DNA of 64,000 bases from Afipia sp. 1NLS2 (GCF_000178995.1 NZ_ADVZ01000003.1:434001-498000), one strand, 5' to 3'. Counted from the first letter of the stretch, positions 52,461-62,421 are shown. The notes: generated from the letters alone by a model not told the origin. Made by a program: numbers and translations.

Positions 52461-55400
52461 TTAACTGGGCTCGTCGAGCTTGTCGAAGCTAGCTACGACA
52501 TCAGCATGGCGGATACGCTCCAGAGTGTCGTCAAAACTCTCGTTACGGTTACCCGGCTGAATATGCTGGCGGATAGCATCATAGTGTTTGCGGGCAGCAA
52601 CGCGGGATACCGAACGTGTCAAATGGAGGCGCACCGCCAAACTGTCCGGGCTGTCGCAGCCTTCACGGACGACACTGCTCAGTGTAGCCAAGACAGAGGG
52701 GACGGGTGTCTGGTCGTCGGCGGCGCGCAGCCGGGCCGCGAGTAACCGGACAGGGAGACCCGCCAGAAATGCAAGATCGGGAACGAGTCGGGACGCGAAG
52801 TGGCGAGCATTTTTACACTGCTTGAGATTGGTGCTGCGTTCGAGAAATGCCTTTTCGAGTTCGCACAGTGGTACGCCGGACATCCAAATCGGCAAAAGCT
52901 TCCGCAACCAGGACAACGCATGTTTCCCTCGTGCCTCATCGTCGGTGAGGTTTTTGTAGGGTGTGCCAAACATTTCCTCCAGACTCTCCGGCCGCGCTAA
53001 GCTGAGCAATTGGCTCGGATGCGTGTCGAGCCAGTCGAGCAACGCCGAGATCACCTCGATCGCCGTTCCTGAAAAGGCGTTGGCATCCAATCGTTCGACG
53101 ATTTGTTGAAGCAACGCGACGGAGAGGCCGGTTGCGCCAGAGACCTGCTCGATCCAGCGGTCGGGTTCGGGCAGGTCCAGAGTTGGTCGTGCGGCCAAAG
53201 CTGCCGCAACCCTCGTGCTCAGCCAGTCGGCATCAGCAGCAATTAGCGCGCGATAGGCGCTGAAGCTCCTGTTGAGGAGTAGCGCGGCTGGATCTGCCTC
53301 TGCGCCTGCGATCGCGAGCGGCAGCTTGCTCAAGAGATAAGCTGAGGCGCCGGTCTGCGTGACTCCATCGTGTATGCTGTCGAGCACCAGTTTCAGCGGG
53401 TCATCGATGACCAAGCATTGGTCAGCCTGTTCGAAGATTGCCTGCAGGTCCATCCAATGGCCGTTGATCCGGCTGTTCTGATTGTCGAAGTCAATGACTT
53501 TGCTCGGCACAAGCAATACGAAACCTTGCGCACCTTCACCGGCACGTCCTGCACGCCCTGCGGCGTTTAACAGCTCATGTGCCTCGAGCTTCTGCATTTT
53601 GTCAGCTTGCGGATCGAATCGGCTATCGCCCGAGATAATGACGACTTCACTCGGCAGGTTCATGCCCTGCGCAAGCGTCGAGGTCGCGAATAGCACCTTG
53701 ATCCCGTCCGGGCGGCGAAACAGGCTTTCGTGTAGTTCGCGCTCTTCGCGTAGAAGCAACGCATGATGGCTGGCGGCTCCCATCCGAAGCGTGCCGTCAG
53801 CCGCGAGCTTCATGTAGCAATAGCCGGCTCCACCCATCTCTTCTTCGGCAAGGGTGCGCCATTTCTGCTCTTCCTCATTAAGCGCGATCTGGCTGGCAGC
53901 GACGCGAGCCGGATATCCCTTAACGCAGCTCTCGCAAAAGATGGTGGTTTGTACGAACACCAATGTCTTCATGCCCGCGCTCGCCGCGGCAGCGGCGATC
54001 GCGCCGCTCGTCTCGTTGCCGTTTGGAGTTAAATACCAGCTTCCACCCGATGCGCGGCCGCTCGATAGCAGGCGACGATCCGTGAGGAGCTGCAGCAAAG
54101 CGTAGTCACTTCGGTCAGTGGTCGACCAGGTCTGAAGGAGACTGAACAGGCCGAAAGGCTGCGCAAGTAATGCATTCTTCACCGAAGCGGGCGGCATGTT
54201 GTGATTAGGATAGTCGATGCGGGCTTGAGTCAGGTCTGTCTTAAGTGCGTTGATCTGCTCGGCGGGATAGACGACGCAGCCTCGTACCTGTCGGGTCGGC
54301 TTCCAGCTCAAGTCGAGCGTTAGACATTGCCGGCCGGTCAGGTGAGCCACCCAGCCGGCAATCTCCTGGGTGTTCTTCATCATGGCTGAGAGTAGCAGCA
54401 GGTCGGCGGCAGGGACGATGCGAGTCAAGTTGAGGATGGCGAGCATCGCGTCGAGTCCACGCCGGCTCCTACCATCCTCGCGCGGATGAAGAAGATGGCA
54501 TTCGTCGAAAACGATGAGTCCTAAGCCAGCGAAAGCATCGTGATCGACCGACAGCAACATTAGACAACGTTCGGGGGTCATGACGGTGACTTCACCGAGC
54601 ACAACTACATCACCGATGCCAACGTCATCCTCGACATCGGCAAGAATTTTGTAGTCTTGGAAGGTTCTTTTGAGTGAGCGCTGAGTCTGTCCGACGAGCG
54701 CATGGGTGGGTGCGAGAAAGATGACTTTCTCTCCGCGCAGAAGCGCGGTCGCGATCTTGAGTTCTGCAAGTGTCGACTTGCCGCCACCCGTCGGAAAACT
54801 AATCGCCGAGGATACGCCTTGCTCAAGATAGCCCTTCTCGATCGCCTCACGATGATTGCGCCAGAGATAGGGTCGCTGCAGGGCCATGCGACGGAGTACC
54901 TGCCACCAGCCATTGTCATCGACCCCGCCCGGTGTCGGGATGCGACTGAGCGCGGTCCCAATCAGGTCGCCCTCGAGTCCGAGCAGCAAATGGGCGAGAT
55001 GCAAAGGGCCGGGATAAAGGCTAAGGAGTGTTTCACCAGCCACGCCCGCGCCATCAATTGGCTCGCTGGCAAGGTCGCGCACTTGTGCGAACAGCGCCCG
55101 CGCCGGTACGACGCCCCCCGCTTCGGGCTCGAGGTCAATGCGCAAGCGCAATTGCCGCGCAAGATTGGTGACGCCGCGTAGCAGCAGGAGGCGAAGCGCG
55201 TCGAGGGCGCGGAATCCGAGGTCATTGTCATCGAGATCAATTTCTGGCTCTTCCGCATCCACAACCTCCCCGAGTCTCCCTTGCGCAAGACCACGGATTG
55301 CCAACAACAAGGCGCGCTCGATTGGTCGGGCATCTGCTGCGGGCACGATACGCTTGGCAGCCTCGGCGGCATCGGCGTGCGCTTCCGCTAGAAGGAAAAG

Positions 55401-55763
55401 CAGCGTAGCGCAGATGTCAGGGCTAACTGCAGCCATGTCGACGTGACTAGTGGTCTCAGCTCTGCACAACGCGAGCGAGACGGCTTGATGCGCCGAGGCC
55501 GCAACGAACGCCGCCGAGGCGCGATTCTCACGATCCGGCAGCAAGGCGGTGTAGGTTTCGTGAGCGACGGCAATGCGGCGAAGCTCAGCGATTGTCGTGA
55601 GCATCGCTTCGTCGTCCGCTTCAACGGGCGCACCGCGCAGGCGGATACGCGCCGAAACGATGTCGGCAAATGCCTCGGTCAGCCGCTTAGGCAGATTGTT
55701 GAGGTCGAGCCCTTGGAGCGGGGGCGCCGCTCGGATCAGCGCCGCAGTGGTCGGATCAAACAC
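52461..55763 (-). CDS. Large DEAD/DEAH-type helicase, second nuclease-helicase module
   Basis: 1100 aa superfamily 2 helicase from GTG 55763. About 300 N-terminal helical residues have no family I recognise. The helicase core has motif I SFPTGGGKST (322-331), motif Ia FLAPTHALVGQ, motif II VFDECHLLHP (DECH, 420-423), motif III LLLSAMMKN and motif VI NAAGRAGRAGEGAQGF. The region after the core (about 300 residues) is helical, as in Ski2/Brr2-like helicases. Its start overlaps the stop of the small nuclease gene (55756) by eight bases, so the two are translated together. The layout matches HamB of Hachiman in outline, but the sequence is clearly different from the helicase at 56866. Probable anti-phage role (inference). 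Confidence 0.8.
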   Translation of the reverse strand: MFDPTTAALIRAAPPLQGLDLNNLPKRLTEAFADIVSARIRLRGAPVEADDEAMLTTIAELRRIAVAHETYTALLPDRENRASAAFVAASAHQAVSLALCRAETTSHVDMAAVSPDICATLLFLLAEAHADAAEAAKRIVPAADARPIERALLLAIRGLAQGRLGEVVDAEEPEIDLDDNDLGFRALDALRLLLLRGVTNLARQLRLRIDLEPEAGGVVPARALFAQVRDLASEPIDGAGVAGETLLSLYPGPLHLAHLLLGLEGDLIGTALSRIPTPGGVDDNGWWQVLRRMALQRPYLWRNHREAIEKGYLEQGVSSAISFPTGGGKSTLAELKIATALLRGEKVIFLAPTHALVGQTQRSLKRTFQDYKILADVEDDVGIGDVVVLGEVTVMTPERCLMLLSVDHDAFAGLGLIVFDECHLLHPREDGRSRRGLDAMLAILNLTRIVPAADLLLLSAMMKNTQEIAGWVAHLTGRQCLTLDLSWKPTRQVRGCVVYPAEQINALKTDLTQARIDYPNHNMPPASVKNALLAQPFGLFSLLQTWSTTDRSDYALLQLLTDRRLLSSGRASGGSWYLTPNGNETSGAIAAAAASAGMKTLVFVQTTIFCESCVKGYPARVAASQIALNEEEQKWRTLAEEEMGGAGYCYMKLAADGTLRMGAASHHALLLREERELHESLFRRPDGIKVLFATSTLAQGMNLPSEVVIISGDSRFDPQADKMQKLEAHELLNAAGRAGRAGEGAQGFVLLVPSKVIDFDNQNSRINGHWMDLQAIFEQADQCLVIDDPLKLVLDSIHDGVTQTGASAYLLSKLPLAIAGAEADPAALLLNRSFSAYRALIAADADWLSTRVAAALAARPTLDLPEPDRWIEQVSGATGLSVALLQQIVERLDANAFSGTAIEVISALLDWLDTHPSQLLSLARPESLEEMFGTPYKNLTDDEARGKHALSWLRKLLPIWMSGVPLCELEKAFLERSTNLKQCKNARHFASRLVPDLAFLAGLPVRLLAARLRAADDQTPVPSVLATLSSVVREGCDSPDSLAVRLHLTRSVSRVAARKHYDAIRQHIQPGNRNESFDDTLERIRHADVVASFDKLDEPS

Positions 55764-56553
55764 TGGCGATGGCCTTGATTTTAACGATCACACGCGCAGC
55801 GAAGCTCGCCATCCAGCTGCGCATTGCCGGCAGGTAAATGGTGTCGGCGCGGCGGCGAATGGCAGCGCCAGGCGCGGATTCATCGAAGCCCTTGAACAGC
55901 CTGGCGCGGGCATCGGCGTTGTTGTGAGTGTCACCGATAGTTATGCTGACGCGGTAGCGTCGGGCATCGTGCCATAGCGTGTTGGCGATCGCGGTATCGA
56001 GGTCGAATGCGGGATCGGCTGCGGCGCGCGCGTCGAGCATCCCGCTTACCTCTTGGCTGAGTTCGTTCAGCCGCTCGCCTTTTTCGAGGGCGACGATGCC
56101 CGGCCAGACATCGTCGCGGATTGTGTCGCGGGCATTGTCGGTGGCCTTATCCTCGAAGACGATGACCGCGATGATCGCGGTACCAGCTTCGTTGAGTTCG
56201 AGTTGCATGCCGTCAAAGCCTTTGTCAGCCTTGCGTATATGCGGCATCCGGGTGAGTGAGGCGGAAGGCTGCTGGTGTGCGGCGATCCACGAGATCGCTT
56301 GGAATAGCCAGCCGTCACGGTGCCAGGGATCATCGCCCTCAGCGAGGGTCAGTTGCTTGATTGCGGCGTTCGCTTGCTCAGCGTGAGCCGCTGGGCCTGA
56401 CACACCCGCGCCCGTCAGGATCTTGGCGACATGACGATATTGGCCGAGCACGATGCGCGCGACTCGCTCGGCGAGTACGTCCTCATCGTCGATGGTCCAT
56501 GTCCAACCGTGGCAGAGTTCGCCATGATCGAGTGAGGCGAGCGTCAGGGTCAT
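55756..56553 (-). CDS. HamA/DUF1837-like nuclease candidate, second module
   Basis: 265 aa. The central part has a helix (HRDGWLFQAISWIAAHQQ), then KADKGFDGMQLEL (Asp114) and VIVFEDKATDN (Glu134-x-Lys136). This spacing matches the PD-(D/E)XK-type core of DUF1837 proteins (G-x-D-G ... E-x-K). It is shorter than the HamA-like protein at 59447, and direct similarity between the two is faint outside this core. It is coupled to the 1100-aa helicase by an eight-base overlap. The 312-bp space upstream (56554-56865), toward the other helicase, has no supported gene and may hold a promoter. Family membership is inference from motif order. Confidence 0.6.
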   Translation of the reverse strand: MTLTLASLDHGELCHGWTWTIDDEDVLAERVARIVLGQYRHVAKILTGAGVSGPAAHAEQANAAIKQLTLAEGDDPWHRDGWLFQAISWIAAHQQPSASLTRMPHIRKADKGFDGMQLELNEAGTAIIAVIVFEDKATDNARDTIRDDVWPGIVALEKGERLNELSQEVSGMLDARAAADPAFDLDTAIANTLWHDARRYRVSITIGDTHNNADARARLFKGFDESAPGAAIRRRADTIYLPAMRSWMASFAARVIVKIKAIASV

Positions 56554-56865
56554 TGGTGAGACAGAACTAGTCGTCGAACTGTCAGAGGCGTACCTGTAGC
56601 GACATCAGGTCCAGCGCAACACGTTCGAAATATGATACTGAAACCACAGGTATATTTTTCGTTCGCACAAGACGAACAAACAATTGATCTATTCAATACC
56701 GCTTCGCCCCCTATGCCCGTCCTTTGACCATACCATAAGAACAAGGATGGTGCGACCGAGAAACACCAGTAACCGTTGGCCTCGTTAGACGTAGAGATAT
56801 TGAACGGCTGCTTTAACGGCGTTCGGCAGAAGTCTATCTGCTGTATGCGGAGCCTGACCCGAGGC

Positions 56866-59466
56866 TTACTCTTTACGTCGGCTGTCGGTGTCGTCTGGTG
56901 TCATCGCAGTAGCCTTGTCACCTCGAATCTCTAAAATCTCTTCAAGCAAAAGGGCCGGAAGGCGATAGGTCTCCACCGGGGCTTGGCGAAGCCAATCCAT
57001 AGCGTCTTCTGCATCCAGGTCACGTGACGGAGCACGAGGCGTTAAACGCGTTGCGGTGGCACGAGACAGTCCGTTCGACATGAGGCTGAGCGTTGTTTTG
57101 TCCGATGCGCCAAGCTCCAGAAATAGGGGAATTGATGGCAACGTCTTGACAGCATCCGGAAGATTAACGTCTTGGAGTACTTCGGCAAGTACTGCGCCGT
57201 AGCAGCTGAACAGCCGAACGCATTGGTATCGTACCCGCTTCTCAACAAGTTCGAGCGTATCACGAATAATTTCGCGGCGGTCACGATCAGGATTTCGGCG
57301 CAGTTGATTTTGAACGATCTGTGGTAGGGGCCGTCCGCGCATCCAGAACACCGCGATGAGTGCAAGGAAGCGATGTAGTCGCGAGGTATCGGGTCGGCCC
57401 TCGATGATCTTATGGCAGATTTCGAGAATGTCGGCGTAGGATTGGTAGGCGTCACGGTCACTCGGATGTTTAGGGATGAGGGCCATGGCACTCGCTGGTG
57501 TACTTTCGGCCCGCAAGCGCAGTATTTGATAAAGGGCCTGTTGCTTGTGCGGCGAGATGTTAGGGCTAATGCGTAGCACACTGGTAGGTAGGGTGATGTC
57601 AACGGCTGCTTCGGCAATTGCCTTTTGGAGTGCTAGAGAATCCGGTGTTGCGTCGCCGTACGAAGGGATGCGACTTAACATCTTCGTGAGCGTGCCGGAG
57701 AAATGCTCCTGCAGTAGCCGGCCAAATATAGCGTCGATGTGATCAATCTCACGGCGCTGGGTCTCTGGCTGTTCGATGACGCGTAAAAGGTCGGCGCCTT
57801 TCTGTAGGAGGCCCGCCTCGACCGCTGGAATGACGGTCGCGTCGCGAGGGTGGTCGAGCGGCTTCTTGCGCCAGTGATCGTAGTCGATGAGGAAGATGTT
57901 GCCCTGGAATTCTTTCATGAGCCGCCCTGCGCGGCCGGCTAAGTTCCAGAAGTCGACCGATTCCAGCGGGACCCGGTCGCCCTTTTCAGGACGGCAAAGA
58001 AAGAGGTTTTTAGCGGGAAGGTTGACGCCTTGGAGCAGGGTCGTGGTGCAGACGAGATAGTCGATGTCGCCCCGTATGACCGCTTCTTCGACGGCCGTGC
58101 GAATTTGCGTCGGCATGTTCGAATAATGGAACGCTACCCCCTTCTTCGCGCATGCCACCAACGCATATGACCAATGTACGGTCTCCGCCGCCAGCTGGGC
58201 GAGTGCCTGCCTTCGTGGCGTAGGCGAGCGATCGAGTCGGGCCGCGATTTCAAGCGCGATATGCTCGGCGTCGCCTGCACCATTCGCGTAGACAATGTTG
58301 GACGCGCCCTGGCCTAAACTGATGGCGAGGTTCACCAGTTTCTCGACACGGGTGACCGAGCGCCGCGCCAAGGCCAATCGGCCTATCTCAGTCAGTGTAC
58401 GTGCGGGCTCAACGTAGCGGACAGTCAGGTCTCCTGCTTCCGCGTCATCAAACGCCGCGACCAGAAAGTTCTGGGCGACCGTCGGGTCGCCGCTGGGCAT
58501 GATCGTTATGTCATCAAGGTTGAACATCCGTCCAAAGACGTCGAGGTTCCGAATGCCAGGACTGGCAAACAGGAGTTGGGTCGTCGGTAGACGCTGCAAC
58601 AGGTCGTCTACTGTCCATTGCAGAAGTACGCCCCGCGCGCCATCGCCGACCGAATGGGCTTCGTCGACTATGATAATCTGTGCATGGAAAGTGGGATGGG
58701 CGCTCAGCATCATTCTAAGCCGTTCTTGGGTAAGAACGTAGATGGCGCGTCTGGGTAGGGGCTGTCCTGCCTCTACGGGGATCGTAATCACATCGACGTC
58801 GCTTGAAGCCCCTTCATGGCCGATGAGAAGCTTGCGAACGTCAGCGGAGACCTGCGCGATCAGAGCGCGAGTCGGAACGATGTAAACGATCGTCTGGGGA
58901 CTTGACCCCTCCAAGCGCGCGGCAATGAAATTCTGCAGTACAAATGACTTGCCCGCGGAGGTCGGTGCTGCGACCGCCACTCGTTCTCCAGCAACCAAGC
59001 GACGCCAGAGGCCGAACTGGTAGTGGGTGAGCAGAACTGAACGATCGCGACGTGTAATGGTTCGGCGATCCGAAACGATGAGTTCCTCTGTGATAAGGCT
59101 GGCTGGGAGGGAGGGCATGGCGTCGCGGATAGAGGGACGCGTAGCTAGGGCAGGGAAGTTACCCAAGCGGGCTAAAACGACGCGCGTGGCTTGGTCAAGA
59201 GGTAGTTCCGATGCACCATAGAGATCGAAAGCGGATGTTATCGTTCGATAGGCTTGGTCGCGATGGTCAGCGGTTTTCGAACACGCGAGGATGGCCGATG
59301 CCCGGACGATGCGAACGATTTCTTCAAGGCCGGGGTGATCAACGGGACCAACACCGATGTCGTGTGCGAGCCATGCCCTTTGCAGGCGTCTCGCTGCGGC
59401 ATGGAAGTGGGGATTAGCCCAAACCTTGTCAGCGAGTGGCTGCATTCTAATCGCGAGTCCAGCCAA
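56866..59466 (-). CDS. hamB: HamB-like DEAD/DEAH helicase (Hachiman defence)
   Basis: 866 aa superfamily 2 helicase. Motif I AAPTSAGKSF (166-175), motif Ia YIVPTRALIAQVS, motif II IIVDEAHSVGD (DEAH, 268-271), a motif III that reads FASPGI instead of the usual SAT, and motif VI NLAGRAGRLMKEFQGN are all visible. Long helical N- and C-terminal regions are expected for HamB (about 900 aa). It overlaps the HamA-like gene by 20 bp. In characterised Hachiman systems HamB holds the HamA nuclease inactive and releases it on sensing damaged or foreign DNA. That function is assumed by family, not shown here. Confidence 0.75.
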   Translation of the reverse strand: MAGLAIRMQPLADKVWANPHFHAAARRLQRAWLAHDIGVGPVDHPGLEEIVRIVRASAILACSKTADHRDQAYRTITSAFDLYGASELPLDQATRVVLARLGNFPALATRPSIRDAMPSLPASLITEELIVSDRRTITRRDRSVLLTHYQFGLWRRLVAGERVAVAAPTSAGKSFVLQNFIAARLEGSSPQTIVYIVPTRALIAQVSADVRKLLIGHEGASSDVDVITIPVEAGQPLPRRAIYVLTQERLRMMLSAHPTFHAQIIIVDEAHSVGDGARGVLLQWTVDDLLQRLPTTQLLFASPGIRNLDVFGRMFNLDDITIMPSGDPTVAQNFLVAAFDDAEAGDLTVRYVEPARTLTEIGRLALARRSVTRVEKLVNLAISLGQGASNIVYANGAGDAEHIALEIAARLDRSPTPRRQALAQLAAETVHWSYALVACAKKGVAFHYSNMPTQIRTAVEEAVIRGDIDYLVCTTTLLQGVNLPAKNLFLCRPEKGDRVPLESVDFWNLAGRAGRLMKEFQGNIFLIDYDHWRKKPLDHPRDATVIPAVEAGLLQKGADLLRVIEQPETQRREIDHIDAIFGRLLQEHFSGTLTKMLSRIPSYGDATPDSLALQKAIAEAAVDITLPTSVLRISPNISPHKQQALYQILRLRAESTPASAMALIPKHPSDRDAYQSYADILEICHKIIEGRPDTSRLHRFLALIAVFWMRGRPLPQIVQNQLRRNPDRDRREIIRDTLELVEKRVRYQCVRLFSCYGAVLAEVLQDVNLPDAVKTLPSIPLFLELGASDKTTLSLMSNGLSRATATRLTPRAPSRDLDAEDAMDWLRQAPVETYRLPALLLEEILEIRGDKATAMTPDDTDSRRKE

Positions 59467-60421
59467 TCTGATTCTGGAAGAGGTCGCGTAGTACCGACAC
59501 CGAGGGTACAGGAAATAAGAAGAGTTCTACCCTTTGATTGGTGAGGCCAGCATCCGTTAAAGCCTCCGCAAAGATCGGCCCAACCTCACGAAGTTTGGCA
59601 GTCGCTGAGGTTTTGAAATTTATATCGAAGTCTTCTAGTTCGTTTGGCGACCGCCCGGCGTAACCAGTGAAATCGAAGCCGATCAGACAGGTCACCACCT
59701 CGAGCCGATTATTGTAAGCCTCGTCGAAGGGGTCAAGGTAGCGAAGGAGTGCCGTTCGCGCCGTCTCATTGAGGCCAGAAAAGTCAATGTGTCGTTGTAC
59801 GAGTTCGATCTCATGCTGCATCTTTTCGCGGCTTAAGCCAGTTTTGATAGACGTGACCGCAGACGCGATTGCTTTGGTAATATCGCTGTGGAGTTTGGCT
59901 TCTCCAGAGAAGAGAACAAGGCGATTAGTTTTTGCGTCGAAACGGACATGTATGCCGTCGGAGCCATAGACGGGCATTTGAGCGTTGGTCTTGAGTGACA
60001 TCTTGGCAATGATTTGCGGTGCGTCCAGTAACCACTCTGTAAGAAGATACAGTAGCAGCTCGCCGGCTTCTCCAGTGCGCTGTGATGATTTTCTCGCCCT
60101 GATAAACAGCGAGCGTGCCTCTTGCTCCAAGCGTGAGATCGCTTGATGCCGTTCGAACGCTGTCTTCATGGTCTCTTGCGTCGCATAAACCGCCTCGACC
60201 TGCTTCCGTGGGAGGCTGAAATGCGTCAGATAGAGAGCAATTGTTCTAACGAGCTCTTCGACCGTAGCCTGGGCGTCCCGGAGCGCAGGATAGTGCAGAC
60301 GTAGGTTAAGATGTTTGTGATTGGTGACGATATCGTGCTCTGCCGTATGGATACGTGACGACAGGACTGACCAGTCCTTCTTTATTATCGCCAGTGCGGT
60401 CGCCAGAGCGTCAAATTCCAA
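59447..60421 (-). CDS. hamA: HamA-like DUF1837 nuclease (Hachiman defence)
   Basis: 324 aa from TTG 60421, the only near start in frame. The DUF1837 core is clear: RTGEAGELLLYLLTEWLLDAP (about 115-135), then KMSLKTNAQMPVYGSDGIHV with Asp155, then FSGEAKLHSD with Glu174 and Lys176, a PD-(D/E)XK arrangement. The first 100 residues are helical, and a C-terminal beta/alpha segment (VVTCLIGFDFTGY...) completes the domain. It is first in the leftward module and precedes the helicase with a 20-bp overlap. HamA proteins degrade DNA indiscriminately once released by HamB. The upstream 420 bp (60422-60841) contains no supported gene. Confidence 0.75.
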   Translation of the reverse strand: MEFDALATALAIIKKDWSVLSSRIHTAEHDIVTNHKHLNLRLHYPALRDAQATVEELVRTIALYLTHFSLPRKQVEAVYATQETMKTAFERHQAISRLEQEARSLFIRARKSSQRTGEAGELLLYLLTEWLLDAPQIIAKMSLKTNAQMPVYGSDGIHVRFDAKTNRLVLFSGEAKLHSDITKAIASAVTSIKTGLSREKMQHEIELVQRHIDFSGLNETARTALLRYLDPFDEAYNNRLEVVTCLIGFDFTGYAGRSPNELEDFDINFKTSATAKLREVGPIFAEALTDAGLTNQRVELFLFPVPSVSVLRDLFQNQIGWTRD

Positions 60422-60874
60422 GATTCTGTCGCCAAGAACCGAAATCTAGAGCCGAGTCTGATTGAACCTAGCACTATCGCCGGCGATCGCCAATTGAGCA
60501 GTTGTTGGAGATCGCGCTAAGGTTGCGAGCGCTGCCCGGTCTAGGAGATCCGCCAAACCCGCTATCTCATCTTCTGCCCATGTTTGCCTTGAACGCTTAT
60601 ACCTTCCAAATAGACACAAAGCGTTTCCCACGAAGATTGGTTTGTAAAAATTATATAGTTATTTCAATGATATACGAGTTCGCAGTTTTATTCTGAATGG
60701 CGCACCATTTGACTGAGACAAATAACGCGAAGCATCGCGAGAATCAGATGTCTCGGATTTCTCTAAGTTATTGATTTTGTGAGGCTGAAGCAGTCCTGCC
60801 GGGCCCACCAATCTTTTCAATGACTTGCGAGGCGCCTCTTATTGGAGCGCTCCGGTGTGCCAACGGTTGTGCCA

Positions 60875-61285
60875 ATGAAATGTCCTGCCGACGGTAACCG
60901 CGCGAAAGACGTGCCCTGTTATGAAGCGCACTATACCTTTGTTGAAAAGCTACAGACAATTTCGACCAAATATCGTCAACAACAGGTCGAAGGTACCGAC
61001 CCGGTCGGCTTCATGCGTCATTATTACGATGCGTATGAACTGCTTCAGCAGGAGAGTGTGCAGAACTTCATTGGAACGGAAGCTTATACAAAGCATAAAC
61101 AAAAGCGATTCCGGCAAGGCGATAATGAAAACATCACACAGAATGACGCCTTCTTTCTAAAAGACCCCGCAACCCACCTGCTTTATGAGCGGGCCTACGA
61201 TCGCGGTGGAGCGTTATATTATGCGGGGAAGCCAAGCTTTGCGGAGATCTTGGCGGAATTCGAGAAGTGGTCGGAAAAACTATAA
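60875..61285 (+). pseudogene. AbiEii/nucleotidyltransferase toxin, C-terminal remnant
   Basis: From about MKCPADGNRAKDVPCYEAHYTFVEKL the frame matches the C-terminal half of AbiEii-type nucleotidyltransferase toxins (FMRHYYDAYELLQ, RFRQGDNENITQNDAFFLKDP, YERAYDRGGALYY). The open frame runs upstream only to 60842. The N-terminal half with the GS-x10-D-x-D nucleotidyltransferase motif is missing, since full members are about 300 aa. No AbiEi antitoxin gene is adjacent. It is a broken defence gene at the right edge of the island. Confidence 0.6.
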
Positions 61286-61319
61286 CGACTCAAGGTTTTC
61301 GATCGATGAAGGAGCGCCT

Positions 61320-61425
61320 CTATCCAGTTGATGACTGATAAGGTTTGATGCCAAAGCTATCCAGTCACTGTTCACTGATAAGCATTTAGGGAAAACCTAT
61401 CCAGTTCAGCTTTTTCTTATCGGTT
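61320..61425. repeat. Three short repeats after the AbiEii remnant
   Basis: CTATCCAGT occurs at 61320, 61357 and 61397 (37 and 40 bp apart). ACTGATAAG follows the first two copies (61334 and 61374), and an inverted near-match CTTATCGGT follows the third. The pattern resembles recombinase-binding repeats at an element end; this is not proven. Confidence 0.5.
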
Positions 61426-61458
61426 ACTGAGGCAACTCTCACAGTTTTAAGGTTTGTC

Positions 61459-62421
61459 CTATATGCGAGTTTTACGACCACTCTTTTGAGGTGCAAGGCT
61501 ACGTTTAACTTGCGTGGTATCCGCCTCGGTAAAATACTTGAGAGTGTATTCTATAAATGCCTTTGCAACGCGGCGCTGTGCCACCCTGCCAACGCTCAGA
61601 CAACCAACCTCAAGCGGGCGTAAGTTCTCTACGATCGGCAGATGACGAATGCGGGTGCCGTCGTAGGTCGCAGGGGAGTGCGGGACCAGGTTCAAGATTG
61701 AATATCCCAATCCATTACCAACCAGCGTTCGGACCATTTCGAAGTTGGTCGAACTAAACCTCAGGTTTGGTGAAATATGTAACCCATGAAAGAGCGACAT
61801 GAAGTAGTCGCGGGTATGGGGCAGATCCATCAAAATCAGCGGCTCTGAGGCAAGTCGCTTTAGCGATACCTTCCGCGCATTTGCAAGCTCGTGATTGGCG
61901 GGAAGAACCACCTGCGGTGGAATAACTGCCAGGGTCAACCATTCGAAATGTTTGGGAATATCAAGGTCGAACGTCACGGCCAACTCATACTGGCCGCCAA
62001 CGAGGCCGGATAGAATCTCTTGCTGATCGCAGACGTAAATCTTGACTGAAACACTCGGATGAAGCCGACAAAACTGCGCCAGCAAGTTTGAAAAATAGAC
62101 AGGCCCCAAATTTGTAAAGCAGGCGACGCTTAGTTCTCCCTCCAGGGAGTGACCAAGCGCGCCGGCGCGCAATTGAAATTCATCCGCGCGCGCAAGCAGA
62201 GATCGCGCCTCTGCAACAATGACCTCGCCTGCAGGAGTTAGCTTCATTCCGCGTGCGGGTTGCCGAACGAACAATTGAATATCGAGTTCGGCTTCAAGGT
62301 CGGAGATGGCGACAGATACCGAGGCAGGCGAGATGTGAAGTTGTCGCGCAGCCGCTGTCACGCTCTTGTTTCGGGCAGCTTCCAGAAAATATTGCAGTGC
62401 GCGCAACGAGAGGCGATTCAT
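61459..62421 (-). CDS. LysR-family transcriptional regulator
   Basis: 320 aa. The N-terminal helix-turn-helix (LRALQYFLEAARNKSVTAAARQLHISPASVSVAISDLEAEL, a segment within residues 5-45) is followed by a periplasmic-binding-like effector domain (about 90-295, with ELSVACFTNLGPVYFSNLLAQF). It is divergent from the nitrilase gene, which it probably controls. A T-N11-A palindrome lies immediately before its start. Effector unknown, possibly the nitrile or its carboxylate. Confidence 0.85.
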   Translation of the reverse strand: MNRLSLRALQYFLEAARNKSVTAAARQLHISPASVSVAISDLEAELDIQLFVRQPARGMKLTPAGEVIVAEARSLLARADEFQLRAGALGHSLEGELSVACFTNLGPVYFSNLLAQFCRLHPSVSVKIYVCDQQEILSGLVGGQYELAVTFDLDIPKHFEWLTLAVIPPQVVLPANHELANARKVSLKRLASEPLILMDLPHTRDYFMSLFHGLHISPNLRFSSTNFEMVRTLVGNGLGYSILNLVPHSPATYDGTRIRHLPIVENLRPLEVGCLSVGRVAQRRVAKAFIEYTLKYFTEADTTQVKRSLAPQKSGRKTRI

